From Pseudomonas zanjanensis (GTDB lineage: Bacteria; Pseudomonadota; Gammaproteobacteria; Pseudomonadales; Pseudomonadaceae), in assembly GCF_014268745.2 (NCBI RefSeq), contig NZ_JABWRB020000002.1, positions 310,001 to 374,000 on the forward strand: 64,000 nt of DNA, given 5' to 3'. The translations under genes were made by a program, and so were the position numbers. How positions within the stretch are numbered: position 1 is the stretch's first letter; every line of letters begins with the position of its first letter. The notes below the pieces were generated by a model, which was given only the letters and a program-made list of their open reading frames with translations, did no database searches and was not told the DNA's origin. Of the stretch, positions 33,796 through 42,895 are shown piece by piece.

Positions 33796-34959
33796 TTAAA
33801 GCGCCAACCCCGCCTTGACCCGATATTGGTTACGCACCGGCGTCGCATATTGCAGCACCAGGAATGGCCGGTGTTCCGGCGGGCATGCGTCCAGTCGGCG
33901 CTGCCATTCCTCCTGGGCCTTGGCCAACTCATCAGCACCAAACACCTCGGCCGCCGTCGGCACCTGTAACTGCGGGTCGGCGTCGGCCCATTGGGCGTAG
34001 GCCAGGTAATGCACCGGGAACAGCCGGTAGCCGCCGAGAATCTGCCGGTCCATTTCCAGGGCCAATTGCTTGGTGTCCTCGAACAGCTCGGTGATGGGCG
34101 CGGCGAAGTTCACATGGACCCGGCCCTTGTAGCCGGTGATGCCCTTGGCAATGCTCACGTCGTCTTCGCCCGGGGCCTTGGTGTAGGTGCCGGTGGTGGC
34201 GCGGATGCACAACTCGCGGGCCTTGGCCTGGTCGCACGGGTCGTATTCGTAGCTGATCGACACCGGCGTGAGGTTCAGTGATTGGATCACCTCACCGAAC
34301 GGCTCGTCCTTGCGGCTCATGTGGAACATCTTGAGGATCGCCGATTCGGTCCGGTCGTCACCGTCCTTGGCCCGCCCTTCGGCCTGGGCGATCCAGATCG
34401 AGGCGCAGTCGTTGCGGATCGAATGGTTGATATACGCCGACAGCAACTGGTACGCCGCCATTTTTTCCCGCCGCCCGGTGATGGAACGGTGCACGATAAA
34501 GCTCTTGTTCAGGCGCATCAGGTCGCTGACAAAGGGCTTTTGCAGCAGGTTGTCGCCAATGGCGATGCGCGGCGTCGGCAGGCCGGCGTGGTACACGGCA
34601 TAGTTGACGAAGGCCGGGTCCATCACGATATCGCGGTGGTTGGCGATGAACAGATAGGCACTGCCGGACTTGAATTGCTCCACCCCGGTGTAGGTCACGC
34701 CATCGGTGGCGCGCTCAATGGTGTGGTCGACGTAGAACTCCACCTTGTCCTGCAACGTAGCGACCGACGTCACACCGGCGAACTCACGGCGCAATCTTTG
34801 CGCTATAAGAGGTTTGAGCATCCAGCCGAAGGCGCCGGCCAGGCGTGGGAAGCGGAAGTGGGTGAGGATATCTAGAAACGCCTTGTCGCCGAGCAGCCGT
34901 GCCAGCACCGCTGGGACTTCGCTGTCGTCGTAAGGTCGGATGGCATCGAATTCGCCCAT
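33796..34959 (-). CDS. Glycerolipid acyltransferase (PlsC-like)
   Basis: The 387-residue protein has the acyltransferase motif NHRDIVMDP, variant of NHxxxxD, at about residue 110, and a second conserved block in WIAQAEGRAKDGDD, which plays the EGTR-like role. It has no obvious strong membrane segment. The start is ATG 34959 (MGEFDAIRPYDDSEV), preceded by AGAGAG; an adjacent ATG at 34962 is possible. It presumably transfers acyl chains to a glycerophosphate or lysolipid; the substrate is unproven. Confidence 0.85.
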   Translation of the reverse strand: MGEFDAIRPYDDSEVPAVLARLLGDKAFLDILTHFRFPRLAGAFGWMLKPLIAQRLRREFAGVTSVATLQDKVEFYVDHTIERATDGVTYTGVEQFKSGSAYLFIANHRDIVMDPAFVNYAVYHAGLPTPRIAIGDNLLQKPFVSDLMRLNKSFIVHRSITGRREKMAAYQLLSAYINHSIRNDCASIWIAQAEGRAKDGDDRTESAILKMFHMSRKDEPFGEVIQSLNLTPVSISYEYDPCDQAKARELCIRATTGTYTKAPGEDDVSIAKGITGYKGRVHVNFAAPITELFEDTKQLALEMDRQILGGYRLFPVHYLAYAQWADADPQLQVPTAAEVFGADELAKAQEEWQRRLDACPPEHRPFLVLQYATPVRNQYRVKAGLAL

Positions 34960-35101
34960 CATGCTCTCTTGTTGGAAACGGCTAGGGTAAGTAAAGGTTC
35001 GATCGAAAAAACGACGGGGCACGGCCTGGAAGATAAGCCAGACGAAAATAGCCCTGCAAATAGACCGGCGATTATACGCACAAGTCACTTGGGAGACCGC
35101 G

Positions 35102-35284
35102 ATGCTGGAACAGGCTAGTTATGATTGTCCCTATTGTGGGGAGGAAGTAGAGACAACCGTGGACTTGTCCGGCGGTGATCAGACCTACATCGAGGACTGT
35201 CAGGTGTGCTGTCGGCCGGTCACCTTTGTACTGCAGGTCCATGAAGAAGAGTGGCATCTCGAAGTCTTCAGCGAAAACGAGTGA
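35102..35284 (+). CDS. CPXCG-motif cysteine-rich protein
   Basis: This 60-residue protein has CPYCG at 9-13 and CQVCC at 33-37, a zinc-ribbon pattern. The GGGAGACCGCG before the ATG supplies a Shine-Dalgarno. It precedes the DUF2007 gene by 11 bp, a frequent pair in gammaproteobacteria. Its role is unknown, perhaps nucleic-acid or protein binding through zinc. Confidence 0.92.
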   Translation: MLEQASYDCPYCGEEVETTVDLSGGDQTYIEDCQVCCRPVTFVLQVHEEEWHLEVFSENE

Positions 35285-35295
35285 AGGGGGCGCCC

Positions 35296-35556
35296 ATGCA
35301 GCGAATCTACGAGCTGGACAACTTGATGGAAGGCGAGTTGCTGCAAGGCATGCTCGCCAGTGAGGGTGTCACGGCGCATCTGGTGGGGCGCGACCTGGTC
35401 GGCGGTGTGGGGGAGTTGCCGATGCATGGATTGCTCGGGCTGGCGGTGGAAGACGACCAGGCGCAATACGCCCGGGAGTTGATCGCCGCGTACAATGCGG
35501 CGCTGCCGCTGCCCGGCGATGAACCGGACAGCTACCCCGGCACGCTGGTCTGTTAG
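35296..35556 (+). CDS. DUF2007 protein (putative signal-transducing)
   Basis: The 86-residue product matches the DUF2007 pattern: YELDNLMEGELLQGMLASEGV followed by a hydrophobic VGELPMHGLLGLAVEDDQA segment. DUF2007 domains resemble GlnB-like folds and are thought to sense something; no ligand is known. It is co-transcribed with the CPXCG gene. Confidence 0.88.
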   Translation: MQRIYELDNLMEGELLQGMLASEGVTAHLVGRDLVGGVGELPMHGLLGLAVEDDQAQYARELIAAYNAALPLPGDEPDSYPGTLVC

Positions 35557-35595
35557 GCTGGCGGTCGTTCGTTCGATCAAGAGTCGTGTTGCCCC

Positions 35596-36219
35596 ATGTG
35601 TGGACGTTATGCCCTGTTTCGCTGGAACCCCACCTTCGCGGCCCTGCCCGGTTTTCCCGCCGATCAGAAGGCCCAATGGAATATTTCGCCCAACGATTCG
35701 GTGCTGATACTGCGGGCCGGCGCCGAGGGGCAGCGCGAGCTGGCCCGGGCTCGCTGGGGCCTGACGCCGCCGTGGCTGACCGACCTGTCCCGCACCCCGG
35801 CCCATGCCCGGGCCGAAACCGTGGCCGAGCAACCGATGTTCCGCGAGGCCTTGCGCCTGCGCCGCTGCCTGCTGCCGGCCAACGGCTTCTACGAGTGGCG
35901 CGGCGGCACGCGCAAGCGTCCGTACTGGCTGACGCCGGGGGAGGGCTCGTCGTTGTTTTTTGCCGCGATCTGGGAAGCGTATCCGGTGCAGGAACAGGTG
36001 TGGTTGAGCACGGCGGTGATCACCCAACCGGCGGCGGGTCAACGCCGGCCGTTGATCCTGGACGAAGCAGGCCAGCGCCTGTGGCTCGACCCCGAGACCC
36101 CGCTGCATGCCTTGCAAGGGCTGTTGGCCAGCGAGCCGGCGCCACTGCGCGAGCGGGTGTTGGCCAATATGGTCAATGATCCGAAGCTAAATGGGCCGGA
36201 GTGCTTGACGCCGGCTTGA
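35596..36219 (+). CDS. SOS-response-associated (SRAP/YedK-type) protein with altered active site
   Basis: SRAP proteins crosslink their N-terminal Cys2 to abasic sites in single-stranded DNA. The 207-residue protein starts MCGRYALF and keeps Cys2 and the Glu of NGFYEW (Glu100). The Asn of the usual NARxETV is His70 here, and the region for the catalytic His of HDRMP reads GQRRP (148-152). It is thus a subclass with exchanged residues, or one with changed chemistry. The ATG has no strong Shine-Dalgarno; the start is fixed by the Cys2 requirement. Confidence 0.9.
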   Translation: MCGRYALFRWNPTFAALPGFPADQKAQWNISPNDSVLILRAGAEGQRELARARWGLTPPWLTDLSRTPAHARAETVAEQPMFREALRLRRCLLPANGFYEWRGGTRKRPYWLTPGEGSSLFFAAIWEAYPVQEQVWLSTAVITQPAAGQRRPLILDEAGQRLWLDPETPLHALQGLLASEPAPLRERVLANMVNDPKLNGPECLTPA

Positions 36220-36330
36220 GTGTCGCGGCGCTTGTATTGGCCCCATCGTCGGATCGCCGCCCGGAGCAGGCTCGCTCCCACAGTGAATTACAGGTGTATT
36301 CAAATTTCCCGTACACCGACCATCCCCTAA

Positions 36331-36414
36331 TGTGGGAGCGGGCTTGCTCGCGAAAGGGGCATGACACCCAACATTCATGCAAGCTGACCCACCGCTTTCG
36401 CGAGCAAGCCCACA
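36331..36414. repeat. REPIN, family B, right arm shortened
   Basis: Left arm TGTGGGAGCGGGCTTGCTCG; the right arm CGCGAGCAAGCCCACA lacks the GCTCC segment, so about 5 nt have been lost. Confidence 0.85.
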
Positions 36415-36459
36415 ATAGCTTGTGGGTGTTCACAAAAAATGTGTGCACCGCCTGTCCCC

Positions 36460-36548
36460 TGTGGGAGCGAGCCTGCTCGCGATAGCGGCGGATCAGTCGA
36501 CATTAATGTGGCTGACATACTGTCATCGCGAGCAGGCTCGCTCCCACA
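36460..36548. repeat. REPIN, family C
   Basis: Arms TGTGGGAGCGAGCCTGCTCG and its complement flank about 45 nt, between the SRAP gene and the DUF4198 gene end. Confidence 0.9.
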
Positions 36549-36562
36549 ATAAGATTTGTGGG

Positions 36563-37282
36563 TTACTCGTGATGCGGCTCACCCAGGAACGTCAGCGAAG
36601 TGAACACGCCACGGGTGTCCACGTCCTTGTTGTCCTTGAGCTTGATTTCCATGTGCGCCGCGATCACATTCAGGCCTTCGTTGCGCACCAGTACCTTGGC
36701 CCGGCCCTCTGCGTCGGTTTCCGTCGAGACGGTGTTCGGCGCGCTGCGGTAGTCGCCCACCAGTTTCACCCCGGCCGCCGGTTTGCCGTCCAGCAGCACC
36801 CGGACCGGTAATGACTGGCCCGGGCCTACGGTCAGCGGGTCGACTTCCGGCAGGATCACGAACTTGATCGGTGCAAGCGTCGGCAGTTTCGCCCCAGGCT
36901 CATAAATCGCCAGGCTGTACTTGAACGTCTGGGTCGCTTCGACCGCCCCGGGCACTTTGCTGCGGCCTTCGTTGATCCACTTCTTGTCCGCCGTCTGGGA
37001 CCACATGCCGTTGTCCAGCGCCACCGCCAGTACGGCTGGCGGTTTGAGCGGTTGCAGGCGGGCGTGGTCCGGCAGGCGTTCTACGGTGACCGGAATCATC
37101 TTGCCGCCCAGGTCATAGGCCCAGGCACCGCTGATTTTCTGCGCCTTGAAGGCATTGTCTTCGGCACCGTGGCCGTAGATCACTTCGATGTTGCCGCGAC
37201 GCTGTTCGGTCCACAGGCCATGGGCCGAGGCCTGCGCGGCCAGGAACAGGCCAAGCAGGGCGAAGGTCTTGGGGTATTTCAT
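36563..37282 (-). CDS. DUF4198 periplasmic protein
   Basis: This 239-residue protein has a signal peptide (KTFALLGLFLAAQASAHG, cleavage after ASA) and begins the mature form with HGLWTEQ, a His-bearing N-terminus. DUF4198 proteins often accompany TonB-dependent receptors or nickel/cobalt transporters, and it lies 10 bp after such a receptor gene. Metal delivery is possible but unproven. Confidence 0.88.
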   Translation of the reverse strand: MKYPKTFALLGLFLAAQASAHGLWTEQRRGNIEVIYGHGAEDNAFKAQKISGAWAYDLGGKMIPVTVERLPDHARLQPLKPPAVLAVALDNGMWSQTADKKWINEGRSKVPGAVEATQTFKYSLAIYEPGAKLPTLAPIKFVILPEVDPLTVGPGQSLPVRVLLDGKPAAGVKLVGDYRSAPNTVSTETDAEGRAKVLVRNEGLNVIAAHMEIKLKDNKDVDTRGVFTSLTFLGEPHHE

Positions 37283-37292
37283 GCTGACTTCC

Positions 37293-39398
37293 TTATAGAT
37301 CGAGGGTGAGGCTGACAGTGAAGTTGCGCGGATCGCCGGGCGTGACCCAGTAATTGCTGTAGGAGCGTTCGTAGTATTTTTCGTCGAAGACGTTATTCAG
37401 GTTCAGGCCCACGGTGACGTCATCGCTGGCCTTGTAATGGGCCAGCAGGTCCACGGTGTGGTAGGCCGGCAGTTCGAAATCCTTGCCGGCTTCGCCCGAG
37501 CGATCGCCGACGTAAGTGAACGCCGCGCCAACATCCGAGCCGCGCAGGTGCCCATTCTGGAATTCGTAGACCCCCAGCAGGCTGCCGCTGTGTTTGGCGA
37601 CGCCGAGGATCCGGCTGCCGGTGGGATTTCCCGGGTCACCCTTGGTCACTTCGGCATCGATGTAGGCATAGGCGCCGATCACCCGCACGGCGTCGGTCAC
37701 CTGCCCGGTCAGTTGCAAGTCGATGCCCTGGCTGCGGGCCTTGCCGATGGCGCGGCTGAAGTCGGTGCCGGCGACCGGGCTCAGGACGTTTTCCTTCTCG
37801 ATATGGAACGCCGCCAGGGTGGTGCTCAGGCGATCGTCGAACAACTCGCTCTTGATCCCCACTTCATAGCCGACCCCTTCCTCGGGATCGAAAGTCTTGC
37901 CGCCGGCATCCAGGCCGTTGTTGGGCTTGAACGAGGTGGAGGCGTTGGCGAACAGGCCGACCTCGGGCGTCAATTGATATAGCAGGCCGGCCCGCTGGGT
38001 CAGGGCGTCGTGGCGTTGGCGGCTGGTGAGATGGGTGTTGTGGTCTTCGATGCTCTGCTCGAAATGCTCGTAGCGCACGCCAAGCATGCCCCGCAGCTTG
38101 TCGGTGAAGACGATCTGGTCTTGCAGGTTCAGCGCGCGGCTTTGTACATGTTCGAAAAAATCGGGGCCGATGCGTTTGCCATCAGGTTTTGGCTGGCCGT
38201 AAATCGGTTGATAAATGTCGATGGGATAAGCGCTGCCGTTGATGGTGGTCACGCGCTCGTTCTTGCGGTAGTCCTCGTATTCCGTGCCGATCAACAGTTC
38301 GTGCTGCCAGGGGCCGAGGTCGAAGATTCCACGCAATTCAAGTTGGGTGATGCTGTCGTGCCAATTGTTGTCGCGCTCGCGATAGCGGCGGTCCACCGTG
38401 TGGCCGTCGGCGTTCAGCGGACGCGCTTCGGAAGCGAAACCCCAGAGTTCACCCTGCTTGTAGTGGCTGGCCAGGCGCAGTTGCCAGGCGTCGTTGAGCT
38501 GATGTTCGAGGGCGGCCTGGAGCATGTTGTTGTGGTTGTCGATGTCGCCGTCGTTGGGCTCGCCCAGGAAAGTCGAGCGGGAAACGCCGCTCCAGCGATT
38601 GTTCGGAGCGACGATGCCACGGTCGAACGTCGAGCTGTGGCGCACGATTTCGCTTTCCACCAGCAACCGCGTATCAGGGTTCAGTTGCCAACTGATGGAA
38701 GGCGCAACGAAAACACGCTTGCTGCCGACATGGTCGCGGAAGCTATTGTTGTCCTCGACCGCCAGATTGACCCGCGACAGCACGTTGCCTTCGGCATCCA
38801 GTGGCGTGTTGACGTCCAGCGCGGTTCGGTAACGATCCCAGCTTCCGGCGCTGGTTTGCAGCGTGGTGAAGGCTTCCGGTTGCGGTTTCTTGGTGACAAT
38901 GTTCACCGTGCCGCCAGGGTCGCCTCGGCCATACAGGCTGGCCGCCGGGCCCTTGAGCACTTCGATGCGTTCGATGTTCGCGGCGTCCGGGGTGCTCGGA
39001 TAGCCGCGGTTGGCGCTGAAACCGTCCTTGTAGAACTCCGAGGTGGTGAAACCGCGCACGCTGTATTCGTAAAGCGTCAGGCCACCGAAATTGTTCTGCT
39101 TCGACACGCCGCCAGCATACTCTAATGCCCGTTCAACACTGGTGCTGCCCAGGTCCTTGAGCACGCTGGCGGGAATCACGCTGATCGATTGCGGGATGTC
39201 GCGCAGGGCCGTGTCGGTCTTGGTTGCACTGGCGGAGCGGGTGGCGCGATAGCCCGTGACAGGCCCGGTGGCGGATTCGTAGTCGGACGTTACGGTGATG
39301 GCGTCCAGCTCCAGCGGCTGGACTTCTTCGGCGTAGGCGGGATCGCCGAGCAGGCCCAGGGCGAGGCTGGCAGCGGAAATCCGTTTCAGGGATGACAT
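37293..39398 (-). CDS. TonB-dependent siderophore-type receptor
   Basis: The 701-residue protein has a signal peptide ending near AYA-EEVQP, a plug domain with ALRDIPQSISVIPASVL and IERIEVLKGPAASLYGRGDPGGTVN, and a C-terminal barrel ending FTVSLTLDL with the terminal aromatic-leucine sort signal. There is no N-terminal STN signalling domain, so it is probably not linked to a sigma/anti-sigma pair. It is cotranscribed with the DUF4198 gene; ligand unknown. Confidence 0.94.
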   Translation of the reverse strand: MSSLKRISAASLALGLLGDPAYAEEVQPLELDAITVTSDYESATGPVTGYRATRSASATKTDTALRDIPQSISVIPASVLKDLGSTSVERALEYAGGVSKQNNFGGLTLYEYSVRGFTTSEFYKDGFSANRGYPSTPDAANIERIEVLKGPAASLYGRGDPGGTVNIVTKKPQPEAFTTLQTSAGSWDRYRTALDVNTPLDAEGNVLSRVNLAVEDNNSFRDHVGSKRVFVAPSISWQLNPDTRLLVESEIVRHSSTFDRGIVAPNNRWSGVSRSTFLGEPNDGDIDNHNNMLQAALEHQLNDAWQLRLASHYKQGELWGFASEARPLNADGHTVDRRYRERDNNWHDSITQLELRGIFDLGPWQHELLIGTEYEDYRKNERVTTINGSAYPIDIYQPIYGQPKPDGKRIGPDFFEHVQSRALNLQDQIVFTDKLRGMLGVRYEHFEQSIEDHNTHLTSRQRHDALTQRAGLLYQLTPEVGLFANASTSFKPNNGLDAGGKTFDPEEGVGYEVGIKSELFDDRLSTTLAAFHIEKENVLSPVAGTDFSRAIGKARSQGIDLQLTGQVTDAVRVIGAYAYIDAEVTKGDPGNPTGSRILGVAKHSGSLLGVYEFQNGHLRGSDVGAAFTYVGDRSGEAGKDFELPAYHTVDLLAHYKASDDVTVGLNLNNVFDEKYYERSYSNYWVTPGDPRNFTVSLTLDL

Positions 39399-39404
39399 GT
39401 TATG

Positions 39405-39431
39405 TTGTTCCAATTTTTAGTATTGAAACAA
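39405..39431 (-). promoter_or_regulatory. Inverted repeat in the receptor leader
   Basis: TTGTTCCAAT and ATTGAAACAA form 10-bp arms with one mismatch, 7 nt apart, just before the receptor start. It could be an operator; the regulator is unknown. Confidence 0.4.
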
Positions 39432-39441
39432 TATAACACTA

Positions 39442-39460
39442 CTAATGAGAATTTATGCTA
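39442..39460 (-). promoter_or_regulatory. Possible Fur box
   Basis: TAATGAGAAT matches the left half of a Fur site, but the right half is poor. Its place upstream of a siderophore-type receptor is appropriate. Confidence 0.3.
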
Positions 39461-39491
39461 TTCCTGATTTGCTAAATACGGGCGGTGTTTT

Positions 39492-39623
39492 TGTGGCGAG
39501 GGAGCTTGCTCCCGCTGGGCTGCGAAGCAGCCCTAAACCTGCCACCTCAAAACACCAGACCGATTGCATTCAATCCTGTTGGGTCTGCTTCGCAGCCCAG
39601 CGGGAGCAAGCTCCCTCGCCACA
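39492..39623. repeat. REPIN, family A
   Basis: Arms TGTGGCGAGGGAGCTTGC and its complement, with an internal GGGCTGCGAAGCAGCCC and its partner. It lies between the TonB receptor start and the algW end. Confidence 0.9.
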
Positions 39624-39678
39624 GGATTTGAGGAGGGCTTGCTCGGTTGCAAGGCCCCTTTTATGGTTATGGTGCGGC

Positions 39679-40839
39679 TTACTGTTCTTCTTTAGGCACC
39701 ACCGGCGCCGGCGGTGGGCGCAGGCCGATTTCGGCGCTGAGCTTGAGCTCCTTGCCGTTGCGCATGACCTGGATCGTCACCTTGTCGGTGGGCTTGATCC
39801 GCGCGACCTGGTTCATCGAGCGGCGGCCATCGCCGGCCGGTTCGCCATCGATGCTCAGGATTACATCGCCCAGTTGCAGGCCGGCCTTCTGCGCCGGACC
39901 GTCGCGGAAGATCCCCGCCACCACGATGCCGGGCCGCCCGGACAAGCCGAAGGATTCCGCCAGTTCCTGGGTCAGCGGCTGGACTTCGATCCCCAGCCAA
40001 CCGCGGATGACCTGGCCGTGTTCGATGATGGATTTCATCACCTCCATCGCCAGTTTCACCGGAATGGCGAAACCGATGCCCTGGCTGCCGCCGGACTTGG
40101 AGAAGATCGCCGTGTTGATCCCGGTGAGGTTGCCGTTGGCATCCACCAGCGCGCCACCGGAATTGCCGGGATTGATCGCGGCGTCGGTCTGGATGAAATC
40201 CTCGTAGTTGTTCAGGCCCAACTGATTACGCCCGGTGGCACTGATGATGCCCATGGTCACGGTCTGACCAACGCCGAACGGGTTGCCGATGGCCAGGGTC
40301 ACGTCGCCGATGCGGATGCTGTCGGAGCGGCCGATGGTGATGGCCGGCAGGTTCTTGAGATCGATCTTCAGTACCGCCAGGTCGGTTTCCGGATCGCTGC
40401 CGATCACCCGGGCCAGGGTTTCACGGCCATCCTTGAGGGCCACCACGATCTGGTCGGCACCGCTGGTGACGTGGTTGTTGGTCAGGATGTAGCCTTCCGG
40501 GCTCATGATCACGCCCGACCCCAGGCTCGACTCCATGCGCTTCTGCTTGGGCGAGTTGTCGCCGAAAAAGCGCCGGAATTGCGGGTCTTCAAACAGCGGA
40601 TGGCTGGGTTTGTTGATGACCTTGGTGGTGTACAGGTTCACCACGGCCGGCGCGGCGGTGGTCACGGCGTCGGCATAGGACACCGGCCCCTGCAGCACCG
40701 CCTTGGTTTGCGGCGCCTGCTGCAGGTTGACGTCGAGGCTCGGCAGGCCAACCCATTCCGGGTAGCGCTGGATAATCAGTAGAGCGACAAGCACACCGGC
40801 CAATAGCGGCCAGCCGGAAAAACGCAGCGCCTTGAGCAT
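39679..40839 (-). CDS. algW: Periplasmic serine protease AlgW (DegS-like)
   Basis: AlgW is a membrane-anchored trypsin-like protease that cleaves anti-sigma factor MucA to start the envelope-stress response. The 386-residue protein has an N-terminal membrane anchor (8-25), the catalytic triad His123, Asp153 and Ser227 (GNSGGA), and a single PDZ domain at about 265-365. These positions agree with P. aeruginosa AlgW. It diverges from the Nif3-like gene. Confidence 0.95.
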   Translation of the reverse strand: MLKALRFSGWPLLAGVLVALLIIQRYPEWVGLPSLDVNLQQAPQTKAVLQGPVSYADAVTTAAPAVVNLYTTKVINKPSHPLFEDPQFRRFFGDNSPKQKRMESSLGSGVIMSPEGYILTNNHVTSGADQIVVALKDGRETLARVIGSDPETDLAVLKIDLKNLPAITIGRSDSIRIGDVTLAIGNPFGVGQTVTMGIISATGRNQLGLNNYEDFIQTDAAINPGNSGGALVDANGNLTGINTAIFSKSGGSQGIGFAIPVKLAMEVMKSIIEHGQVIRGWLGIEVQPLTQELAESFGLSGRPGIVVAGIFRDGPAQKAGLQLGDVILSIDGEPAGDGRRSMNQVARIKPTDKVTIQVMRNGKELKLSAEIGLRPPPAPVVPKEEQ

Positions 40840-40943
40840 TAAGCACGTCCTACAAAGGTTGCAGGCGGTATGAGACCGCCCATAATGTCGCGCATTATAC
40901 GAGGCCGCGCGCGCCTCTGAACGGGATATTTAGGAGTCTTTTC

Positions 40944-41702
40944 ATGGCCGTCGCCCTGAACACCCTGGTAGAAGAAGCGGACCGTTACCTGGCCAGCAGC
41001 CGGATTGCCGATTATTGCCCCAACGGCCTGCAGGTCGAAGGCGCGCCCCAGGTGATGCGCATCGTCAGCGGCGTCACCGCCAGCCAGGCCTTGCTCGATG
41101 CGGCTGTCGAGGCCGGGGCCGACCTGGTGCTGGTGCATCACGGTTATTTCTGGAAGGGCGAGAACCCTTGTATCACCGGCATGAAACAGCGTCGTCTCAA
41201 GACGTTGCTCAAGCATGACATCAGCCTGCTGGCTTACCACTTGCCCCTGGACCTGCACCCCGAAGTGGGCAATAACGTGCAACTGGCCCGCCAGTTGGAC
41301 ATCACCGTCGAGGGACCGCTGGATCCGGATAATCCCAAGATTGTCGGCCTGGTCGGCTCTCTGTCCGAACCGATGACGGCGCGGGATTTCGCGCGCAAGG
41401 TCCAGGAAGCCTTGGGCCGCGAGCCCTTGCTGATCGAAGGCGAGCAGATGATCCGTCGGGTCGGCTGGTGCACCGGTGGCGGCCAGGGGTATATCGATCA
41501 GGCGGTGCTGGCAGGTGTCGACCTTTACCTCAGCGGCGAGGCCTCGGAGCAGACGTTCCACAGCGCCCGGGAGAACGGCATCAGCTTCATTGCCGCCGGG
41601 CATCATGCCACTGAGCGATACGGCGTCCAGGCGCTGGGTGACTACCTGGCGCGACGCTTTGCCCTGGAACACATCTTCATCGATTGCCCGAATCCGATCT
41701 GA
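40944..41702 (+). CDS. Nif3-like dinuclear metal centre protein
   Basis: The 252-residue protein has metal-ligand motifs VHHGYFWKGE and the C-terminal AGHHATERYG typical of the NIF3/YbgI (DUF34) family. It lies between algW and cysD, the conserved Pseudomonas place. The biochemical role is unsettled; some members relate to metal or NAD intermediates. Confidence 0.93.
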   Translation: MAVALNTLVEEADRYLASSRIADYCPNGLQVEGAPQVMRIVSGVTASQALLDAAVEAGADLVLVHHGYFWKGENPCITGMKQRRLKTLLKHDISLLAYHLPLDLHPEVGNNVQLARQLDITVEGPLDPDNPKIVGLVGSLSEPMTARDFARKVQEALGREPLLIEGEQMIRRVGWCTGGGQGYIDQAVLAGVDLYLSGEASEQTFHSARENGISFIAAGHHATERYGVQALGDYLARRFALEHIFIDCPNPI

Positions 41703-41716
41703 CTGTTTATAACCCC

Positions 41717-41822
41717 TGTGGGAGCGAGCTTGTGTGGGAGCGGGCTTGCTCGCGAAGGCGGTGGGTCAGTTGCCTAAAGTGTTGACTGGCACAGCGCCTT
41801 CGCGAGCAAGCCCGCTCCCACA
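41717..41822. repeat. Composite REPIN, family B
   Basis: A partial arm TGTGGGAGCGAGCTTG precedes a full arm TGTGGGAGCGGGCTTGC, almost the same composite as at 32469. The right side lacks the nested second arm. Confidence 0.9.
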
Positions 41823-41968
41823 AAAAGCCCACAGCTCCCGAACCGGCAGGCATATCCATATGCTGTTTCGATCTAGTTGGCGCCCTGATTAGAAGAGGTC
41901 GCTGTGCTAGGATTCCCCGCTCGAACACGGCCCGCTGGCCGTTCATAAGAAAGTTTTCGTGAGTAGCC

Positions 41969-42886
41969 ATGGTCGACAAACTGACGCATCTGAAACAGCT
42001 GGAGGCGGAAAGCATCCACATCATCCGCGAGGTGGCCGCCGAGTTCGATAACCCGGTGATGCTGTACTCCATCGGTAAAGACTCCGCCGTGATGCTGCAC
42101 CTGGCACGCAAGGCGTTCTTCCCCGGCAAGCTGCCGTTTCCGGTGATGCACGTCGACACCCGCTGGAAATTCCAGGAAATGTACAAGTTCCGCGACCGCA
42201 TGGTCGAGGAATTGGGCCTGGACCTGATCACTCATGTGAACCCGGACGGCGTGGCGCAGGGCATCAACCCGTTCACCCACGGCAGTGCCAAGCACACCGA
42301 CATCATGAAGACCGAAGGCCTCAAGCAGGCCTTGGACAAGTATGGTTTCGATGCTGCGTTCGGCGGTGCCCGTCGCGATGAAGAGAAATCCCGCGCCAAG
42401 GAGCGCGTGTACTCGTTCCGTGACAGCAAGCACCGCTGGGACCCGAAGAACCAGCGCCCGGAGCTGTGGAACGTCTACAACGGCAAGGTCAACAAGGGCG
42501 AGTCGATCCGCGTCTTCCCGCTGTCGAACTGGACCGAACTGGACATCTGGCAGTACATCTACCTCGAAGGCATCCCGATCGTGCCGCTGTACTTCGCCGC
42601 CGAGCGTGAAGTGATCGAGAAGAACGGCACGCTGATCATGATCGACGACGAGCGCATCCTCGAGCACCTGTCCGACGAAGACAAAGCCCGTATCGTCAAG
42701 AAGAAAGTGCGTTTCCGTACCCTTGGCTGCTACCCGTTGACGGGCGCGGTGGAGTCCGAGGCCGAAAGCCTGACGGACATCATCCAGGAAATGCTCCTGA
42801 CGCGAACTTCCGAGCGCCAGGGCCGGGTCATCGACCACGATGGCGCAGGCTCGATGGAAGATAAAAAACGTCAAGGTTATTTCTAA
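41969..42886 (+). CDS. cysD: Sulfate adenylyltransferase subunit 2
   Basis: CysD forms APS from sulfate and ATP together with the CysN GTPase. The 305-residue protein has the PP-loop SIGKDSAVMLHLA near 36-48 and ends with the conserved SMEDKKRQGYF. It precedes cysNC by 9 bp and is certainly coupled. Confidence 0.97.
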   Translation: MVDKLTHLKQLEAESIHIIREVAAEFDNPVMLYSIGKDSAVMLHLARKAFFPGKLPFPVMHVDTRWKFQEMYKFRDRMVEELGLDLITHVNPDGVAQGINPFTHGSAKHTDIMKTEGLKQALDKYGFDAAFGGARRDEEKSRAKERVYSFRDSKHRWDPKNQRPELWNVYNGKVNKGESIRVFPLSNWTELDIWQYIYLEGIPIVPLYFAAEREVIEKNGTLIMIDDERILEHLSDEDKARIVKKKVRFRTLGCYPLTGAVESEAESLTDIIQEMLLTRTSERQGRVIDHDGAGSMEDKKRQGYF

Positions 42887-42895
42887 GGGGCTGTC

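Larger units (their letters stand above)
36220..36562. other. Intergenic stretch filled by REP elements
   Basis: It holds a solitary REP arm (36262-36282), a family B REPIN (36331-36414) and a family C REPIN (36460-36548). No gene or promoter is evident. Confidence 0.7.

Noticed and set aside
33129..33941. Frame with repeated Gly-Leu-Cys
   Set aside because: The repeated peptide merely translates the 9-bp tandem DNA array across a REPIN.
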